Below, piece after piece: positions 57,656 through 64,000 of a DNA stretch of 64,000 nucleotides. The notes beneath the pieces are model-generated. The model was not told the DNA's origin. It did no database searches and saw nothing but the letters and a program-made list of their open reading frames with translations. The position numbers and the translations under genes are program-made. The DNA is from Halichondria panicea (Eukaryota > Porifera > Demospongiae > Suberitida > Halichondriidae), in NCBI RefSeq assembly GCF_963675165.1, contig NC_087387.1, forward strand, positions 5,544,990-5,608,989. Direction: 5' to 3'. Every line of letters begins with the position of its first letter. Position 1 is the first letter of the stretch.

Positions 57656-60600
57656 CTATTGCACTCGAGCAGCCTCTGTTTCCACGTTGACCTTGTACTT
57701 GAGGATGTCATTGTACTCGTTACAGAGGTGATCATACGATTCAAGCGCTTTACTAGTTGAGGTGTCATTTTGATCGAATGTCGGTCGCTTTTCTTCCAAA
57801 AACGGACCAACTTCCTCTGGGCTTTGACGTTTACTAATCTCGACAGCTCGGCAGTAGATGGGTAGGAGGTCGTAAAGAGCGAGGAAACGATCACGGTCGG
57901 GGTCATCTTGTGGCACAGAAGACCTCTTTTCCTGTGGGGAAACTGTATTAGAAATTGGTACACTATATAATTATACAATCTCAGATTGTAACTACGAATA
58001 ATTATAATTTAGTAATGGTGTTGCATATATGAACCACATAGCTAGTATGTATTAAAGTTGTTATGGAAAGTTATCGTAAAAACCGTTACTGTCAGTATAA
58101 TTACACGTGCGTAGATAAAACTTCATAATTGGAAAAAGTAACAATAATAACAAAAATCCTCGATTACAATAATGACCAGTACATTCCCTGACCCCCATGC
58201 ACCTGCACAAAGCCGATGTAGTGTTGGTTCCATCTCTCCAGAGTGTAGACCACACCCACTTCACGTTCAATATGAGTCATCTCGACACAGAGGAGGATGG
58301 GCACATCGAAACGTCGCCACGAATATAAACTGTTGACACGGCAGCCTCCGTCTCCTGGTGCATAAACATCTCAAAATGGACTTGTGACACCCAAAAAATG
58401 GGCAATAAAACTTGATTTTAGCACATCTATGAACTAAGCTATAAATCATGCAACCGTTAGAACACAAGTAACATCTAAATATTATATGTAGCTAATGTAA
58501 TGTAATGGTCTCTTGTATATAAAGCTGCAGTTGAACGATATCGGCTCTTTTAATATGTCAATGAATGCTAACTAAGCTACAAGAACAATTAAAGTTGATG
58601 GTTATTGTAACATAATTATGATCACTATACAGAAAGTGCACACATGCACACACACACACACACACATGCACCTTTGGAGTGCATGACTAGTAGTTCACCC
58701 GCCTGCCTCAGTGAGAGCATACACACTAATCAGGTGATCCTGCATGCCTTTGCAAATCCACGAATATATCCAAGAGAACTTAACGTGGCTATAGAAGCCT
58801 ATATAGTTTTACACACATGCAGACAGACAGACAGACACACACATGCACCCAGTCAGCTTTACCGTAACCCTCGTGCGGCTACGTCTCTAGAGAATTATAT
58901 ATCAAAACCAAAACCATGTATATATAGTATCAATGGATGGACTATGGTAACAAATACACACCACTTGCATGGTTTTGATAATTATATACTACACTGTACA
59001 TCATGCATGTAAATGGCCGTCAGACATTTTGAGCAATAACTGAATGGCTATAATTATATACAAAAATCTTAACTGTCTTCAGTTCTTCACTATAAGTATA
59101 ACTATATCATTGTCTCTAGGATCTACGAGTGTATATAGTCTATACTGCTAACATAATTATACATACATATACTTCACTATAATTATAGAAGTTCAAGTCC
59201 ATTTTTGTGTCTTTTGCAGTTTAATCGTGATCATTTATTCCATGTCCAAGTCTGTATATGCGTGCGGAATGAAACATTCACTCTATCACTGCATGCATGT
59301 ATTATACTCATTTTACAGTCATACATTTATAATACAGCACTAATTTCTACACTATAATATCATTACTCGTGTGGCTACAATTAAAAAATTATATTGAGAC
59401 CAGCTCTATAGCATGCATGCATTCATACCTTGGCTGATCTCATCAGACTTCTTATAGTAAGGACAGCACGAAAGACGAAAATTGCAACATATGGCCTCTG
59501 CATGCAGAATGAAGTGATGATTCTACAAAACACTCAGGGCCAATGAAAACGGACCTTAACGCGGCAATAATTAAATTAAGCTATAGGCCAATTTAGTAGA
59601 AATGAAAAACATGGGCAAAAAATTTTTTCTTTCACAGGTGCTAACTTCAACCCTTCCTCTACCTACCTGTAAAAATTTGGGTCTCTACGAAGCTTTAAAC
59701 AGGTCAAGCACGGACATTGAAGAAACTCACCGAACGTTCATTTTTTACAATGAAATTTACTGTCTACGTGAGGGGAAATTCCCTGGGAATTTCCCTATTA
59801 TTGTTAATTATTTTTAACAAATAAAGATGACAACTTGTACAGGACTATTTCATCAGCCCAGTACTTACAATCATCAAGAGGAGCCAGGTATATTATAGTT
59901 CCACTTCTTAACAAACATAATTTAGCAACAGAAATAGATTAGAAAGAGCAGCTATCTAGCTAGCTAGCTTGGCGTAGATCCACTCTTGTTTCTTTAGATG
60001 TACGTATCCCGTGCCACTTGTCCTCATAAACACTCCATAACAACCTACAGATAAGTAGTAAGTTAAGATAGACACAATATCAATGTCACTTACATTCTAG
60101 CCAATAGACTAGCGTTTCTCAGGCCTCCGACACTTACCACCACCTGGGGGAACCATCAATATAAATGTTATACGACAATTCCACGCAGTTTCCTGGGCCC
60201 TCCATGATGTGATCACCCATCCCATCAGGCCTGTTACTACTAAGCACAATGGCAGTGATACCAGTACTAAATTAAAGGAGGAAAGCTTCTTATAAAGCTA
60301 CTAATAAGTTGGATCAAGCCTTAGATCAATACGGACGAATACTAAGTGAAAGACTACCTATAATAGATCACTTAGGCTTCCTTTAAGCTGTATGAAGGAC
60401 AGAGACACTTTCTGTAGGCTCAATACAAGTGAGGGATCTTTTATAAGACTGATACATTACACAGTTAATAAGTACAAGCTTATAACAAGACATGAGAGCT
60501 TACCATTCGAGGGACGGGAGTCTTTGTCTCTTTATTTCTTCGAAGATCCTTCCTAGGTGCCAAGTAATCCAGCTACATATCTATACTAGCTAGCTAGAGA

Positions 60601-63600
60601 GTCCTAGAACGCCTAGCCTTCATCTAACTAACTTGTCTTCTCCAGAACATCTTTTACTAAGCTTTATGAGTATACGGAAGTGCCCGGAAGCCAATAATTG
60701 AACTTCAATTATCATGACGTTTGAGCGTCATTTACTCAAGAGGGCGTTGCAATACCTTTGTAGCGTTCCCTCGAACATATCTCCGGAAAGAAAGTAGCTA
60801 GGAGGTCTATCTTGGTATCATTTTGAAGCTTAAAGGACGCCCTATCAGATTCAACAATAAAAACTGATTCGAAAATTCCCGCGTTAAGGTCTGTTTTCAT
60901 TGGCCCTGTCACCTATTCATACATTACAGCAATCATACATGCACTTAGCCTCGGTCCCAGGCCGATTTTTTTTTAATAGAACGAAGTTAAAAAATACTAG
61001 TAGGCGACCTAGCGTTCAATTGGAGACGGATCGGCCTGGGATCGAGGCTAACATGCACTATATCATTGCTCGTTGTGCATGACTCTATATATACACATTG
61101 AATTTATTCCTAGTAATGTTAATCACGACGTTTTTAAGGGGTGTGGTAATTCTATAGCTTGTCGTTCGCGTTCAACATTCAAAGCTGCTCACTGCACACT
61201 GATATAGGAGAAAATCTCTTTACTGAAATCATCTAAATAGAGACAATAAGAGACAATAATTATAGTCGGGTTGATTCTCTTCACTTGCACTTCGCAAATT
61301 CTGTGCGAGTTGATTACGTGCAATTGACAGAATGTCACATTACTTTATCCACAGTTTTTGTGTAGATCTATCATACAGTAGTTTGACTGTTCTCTTCTTA
61401 TGCACTCTTGCATTGCTATAACTTGCATGCATGTAGCGATCTCCTCGTTGTGGATATAATTATAGAGACCAGATTGCATTTATTAATGTTTATATACCTT
61501 GGTTGGCCGTGATCTCATCAGATTTCTTCTGAGAATGACAACATGCAAGACGCATATTGCAACAGAAATTTTGATCCATGGCTACGTCTGTATCTGCATG
61601 TGGAATGAAGTGATAATTCTTTAATTATAATGATTCATTTACAGTCATACATTATAGCTCTGATAATTTCATTGCTCGTTATGGCTATACTGTAACGGGA
61701 GGGACCATGCAGTAGCATACATTCAGTATAAATACAGTGGAACCTCTAATATAACAGACTCTCTAAATAGCAGACCCCTAACTCTGTTATAGCGGACAGC
61801 ATGCTTTGTATGTCAACTGCATGCTAGCTAAAATAGTGTATACTTGCAGAGTTAGGGTTATAGGGTTAGGGTTAGGTGCAACCCGAATAGCAGACACCTC
61901 TAAACTCTGGACAACAAACGAGTTGTCTTGCACGAAAGACACATTTATATAGTAAAACTAGCACAGGATGATATTGCAAATTCTTTGCGAGTTGATTACG
62001 TGCAATTGACAGGATGTCACGTTACTTTGTGCACAGTTTTTGTGTAGATCTATCATACAGTAGTTTGACTGTTCTCTTCTTATGCACTTGCATTGCTATA
62101 ACTTGCATGCATGCAGTGATCTGCTTGTTGTGGATATAATTATAGAGACCAGATTGCATTTATTAATGTTTATATACCTTGGTTGGCCGTGATCTCATCA
62201 GATTTCTTCTGAGAATGACAACATGCAAGACGCATATCGCAACAGAAATCTTGAATGGCTACGTCTGTATCTGCATGTGGAATGAAGTGCTAATTCTTTA
62301 ATTATAATGATTCATTTACAGTCATACATTATAGCTCTGATAATTTCATTGCTCATTATGGCTATACTGTAACGGGAGGGACCATGCAGTAGCATACATT
62401 CAGTATGAATACAGTGGAACCTCTAATATAACAGACTCTCTAAATAGCGGACCCCTAACTCTGTTATAGCGGACAGCATGCTTTGTATGTCAACTGCATG
62501 CTAGCTAAAATAATGTATACTTGCAAGGTTAGGGTTAGGGTTAGGGTTAGGGTTAGGGTGCAACCCCGAATAGCAGACACCTCTAAATTCTGGACAACAA
62601 ACGAGTTGTCTTGCACGAAAGACACATTTATATAGTAAAACTAACACAGGATGATATTGCAAATTCTGTGCGAGTTGATTACGTGCAATTGACAGGATGT
62701 CACGTTACTTTGTGCACAGTTTTTGTGTAGATCTATCATACAGTAGTTTGACTGTTCTCTTCTTATGCACTCTTGCATTGCTATAACATGCATGCATGCA
62801 GCGATCTGCTCGTTGTGGCTATAATTATAGAGACCAGATTGCATTTATTAGTGTTTATACACCTTGGTTGGCCGTGATCTCATCAGATTTCTTCTGAGAA
62901 TGACAACATGCAAGACGCATATCGCAACAGAAATCTTGATCCATGGCTATGTCTGTATCTGCATGTGGAATGAAGTTAATTATAATAATTCATTTACAGT
63001 CATACATTATAGCTCTGATAATTTCATTGCTCGTTATGGCTATACTATAACGGGAGGGACCATGCAGTAGCATACCGTATAGCGTGTAATTTTTGTGGGG
63101 CAAAATATTCGTGGTTTTCGTGGTTGGAGGTATGACCACGAATATTTTACCAACGAATGAAGCGACCTTGCCTACCTTTACCTGCAGTGCAAGCTCCAAC
63201 CACGAAAATATTACCCACGAAATGTCTCAATATTGCTGAACCACGAATATTTTGTCCCCCGAAAATTACCCGCTATACGGTACATTCAGTATAAATACAG
63301 TGGAACCTCTAATATAACAGACTCTCTAAATAGCGGACCCCTAACTCTGTTTATAGCGGACAGCATGCTTTGTATGTCAACTGCATGCTAGCTAAAATAG
63401 TGTATACTTGCAGGGTTAGGGTTAGGGTTAGGGTGCAACCCCGAATAGCAGACACCTTTAAACTCTGAACAACAAACGAGTTGTCTTGCACGAAAGACAC
63501 ATTTATATAGTAAAACTAACACAGGATTGATATTGCAAATTCTGTGCGAGTTGATTACGTACAATTGACAGGATGTCACGTTACTTTGTGCACAGTTTTT

Positions 63601-63966
63601 GTGTAGATCTATCATACAGTAGTTTGACTGTTCTCTTCTTATGCACTCTTGCATTGCTATAACTTGCATGCATGCAGCGATCTGCTCGTTGTGGATATAA
63701 TTATAGAGACCAGATTGCATTTATTAATGTTTATATACCTTGGTTGGCCATGATCTCATCAGATTTCTTCTGAGAATGACAACATGCAAGACGCATATCG
63801 CAACAGAAATTTTGAATGGCTACGTCTGTATCTGCATGTGGAATGAAGTGATAATTCTTTAATTATAATGATTCATTACGAGTCACCTACCACTACTGAT
63901 GACAGAGGGTGCAGCAGATGCCATGGCTGCCATGGCAATGACGCTAAGTAGAATGAAGGTTTTCAT
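57656..63966 (-). CDS. Secreted protein with repeated CC-x6-CC modules
   Basis: Eight minus-strand exons fit in phase: signal peptide 63891-63966 (MKTFILLSVIAMAAMASAAP), four near-identical modules (63739-63831, 62863-62958, 62178-62270, 61498-61593), a diverged fifth module (59429-59497), then 58203-58369 and 57656-57931 ending in TAG. The total is 321 residues. Each module reads like DFCCDMRLACCHSQKKSDEI and is a phase 1-1 exon, so copies can be added or skipped without breaking the frame. The last two exons (GDGGCRVN, YSWRRFDVPILLCVEMTHIE, RWNQHYIGFVQ, then a charged helical part ending VETEAARVQ) are not recognised. Joining the modules to the two last exons is my inference from matching phases. 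The CC-CC pattern suggests a small disulfide fold. Function is unknown. Confidence 0.6.
59536..60907. mobile_element. DNA element with 29-bp terminal inverted repeats
   Basis: The left end AGGGCCAATGAAAACGGACC (59536-59564 in full) is matched by its inverted copy at 60879-60907 with one difference. Inside, two minus-strand stretches look like spliced exons (about 60145-60275 and 59965-60048). The second is open to a TAG in two frames, one reading CYGVFMRTSGTGYVHLKKQE. No transposase signature is recognised, so it is a non-autonomous element or one carrying a captured gene fragment. It sits in an intron of the CC-module gene. Confidence 0.65.
60948..61048. mobile_element. 101-bp palindromic MITE
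   Basis: The left GCCTCGGTCCCAGGCCGAT and right ATCGGCCTGGGATCGAGGC ends are inverted copies, flanked by TA on both sides. No coding capacity. Confidence 0.75.
61855..61877. repeat. Telomere-like (TTAGGG)n tract, copy 1
   Basis: It has about three imperfect units of GGGTTA. Longer tracts lie at the same place in the next two repeat units. Confidence 0.75.
62525..62559. repeat. Telomere-like (TTAGGG)n tract, copy 2
   Basis: Five to six perfect GGTTAG units precede GTGCAACCCCGAATAGCAGA. This is the longest of the three tracts. Confidence 0.85.
63073..63281. mobile_element. MITE with CCGTATAGCG ends
   Basis: The left end CCGTATAGCGTGTAATTTTT and right end AAAATTACCCGCTATACGG are inverted, and both ends abut TA. 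Inside are several inverted CGTGGTT/AACCACG and AATATTCGTGG motifs. It interrupts only one of the tandem repeat units, so it inserted after the duplication. Confidence 0.8.
63413..63434. repeat. Telomere-like (TTAGGG)n tract, copy 3
   Basis: Three to four GGGTTA units precede GTGCAACCCCGAATAGCAGA. Confidence 0.8.
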
Positions 63967-64000
63967 CTTTGTTGACTATCTAAAAGCTTGATCAGAAATC

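Larger units (their letters stand above)
61290..63880. repeat. Tandem segmental repeat carrying CC-module exons
   Basis: Units of about 680 bases recur, with module exons starting at 61498, 62178, 62863 and 63739 (spacings 680, 685 and 876). Each unit holds GTGCGAGTTGATTACGTGCA-like sequence, CTATCATACAGTAGTTTGAC, the module exon, a fragment beginning CAGTGGAACCTCTAATATAA, and a TTAGGG-type tract. The last spacing is longer because a 209-base element is inserted at 63073-63281. Confidence 0.85.

Noticed and set aside
59602..59817. 71-residue ORF inside the TIR element
   Set aside because: It is low in complexity, matches no transposase motif I know, and conflicts with the exon-like content of the other strand.
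62525..62559. TTAGGG tract as a chromosome end
   Set aside because: Single-copy gene sequence continues on both sides and the tract recurs inside tandem units, so it is interstitial.

Overview
The window is animal nuclear DNA. It has GT-AG introns, many only 45-90 nt long, a vacuolar ATPase subunit gene of animal type, a nested tRNA gene and several MITE-like elements. The tiny introns, AT-rich spacers and large SRCR-receptor expansion suggest a demosponge such as Amphimedon or a relative. That assignment is inference from gene content, not a sequence match.

Bases 1 to about 43,930 are one head-to-tail array on the + strand. Each complete unit encodes a type I membrane receptor of 423-453 residues: signal peptide, two SRCR-like domains each split at the same place by a phase-1 intron, a Ser/Thr-rich stalk, one transmembrane helix, and a cytoplasmic tail of about 115-130 residues. 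The tail carries repeated tyrosine motifs (YAEA, YSRL, YDYADP, YIAE, YAAV), a proline stretch and a lysine run. I resolved 11 intact receptors (R1-R6, R8-R10, R14, R15) and 5 full-length but broken ones (R7, R11, R12, R13 and a class D pseudogene). There are also 4 transmembrane-tail cassettes without ectodomain, 4 relic ectodomain leaders (class A), one 5' fragment and one tail cut by the window edge. Leader and first-domain sequences fall into six classes (A-F) that share essentially the same transmembrane-tail sequence. This looks like an immune or allorecognition-type receptor cluster evolving by duplication, unequal exchange and gene conversion.

After about 2.7 kb of gene-free sequence, 46,601-52,741 holds two divergently transcribed paralogues for secreted Cys-rich proteins. 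Their middle part resembles the PDGF/VEGF cystine-knot domain, and their C-terminal CXC repeats recall VEGF-C/D. Next comes a complete eight-exon ATP6V1E gene (53,889-56,895, + strand) with a tRNA-Thr(AGU) gene antisense in one intron.

The last 6 kb hold a minus-strand gene (57,656-63,966) for a secreted protein. Its CC-x6-CC module exon has been tandemly duplicated together with about 680 bp of flanking DNA. These repeats contain TTAGGG-type telomere-like tracts and several TIR elements. All exon structures were read by eye from splice sites and reading-frame continuity. Every gene called intact has a summed CDS length divisible by three.
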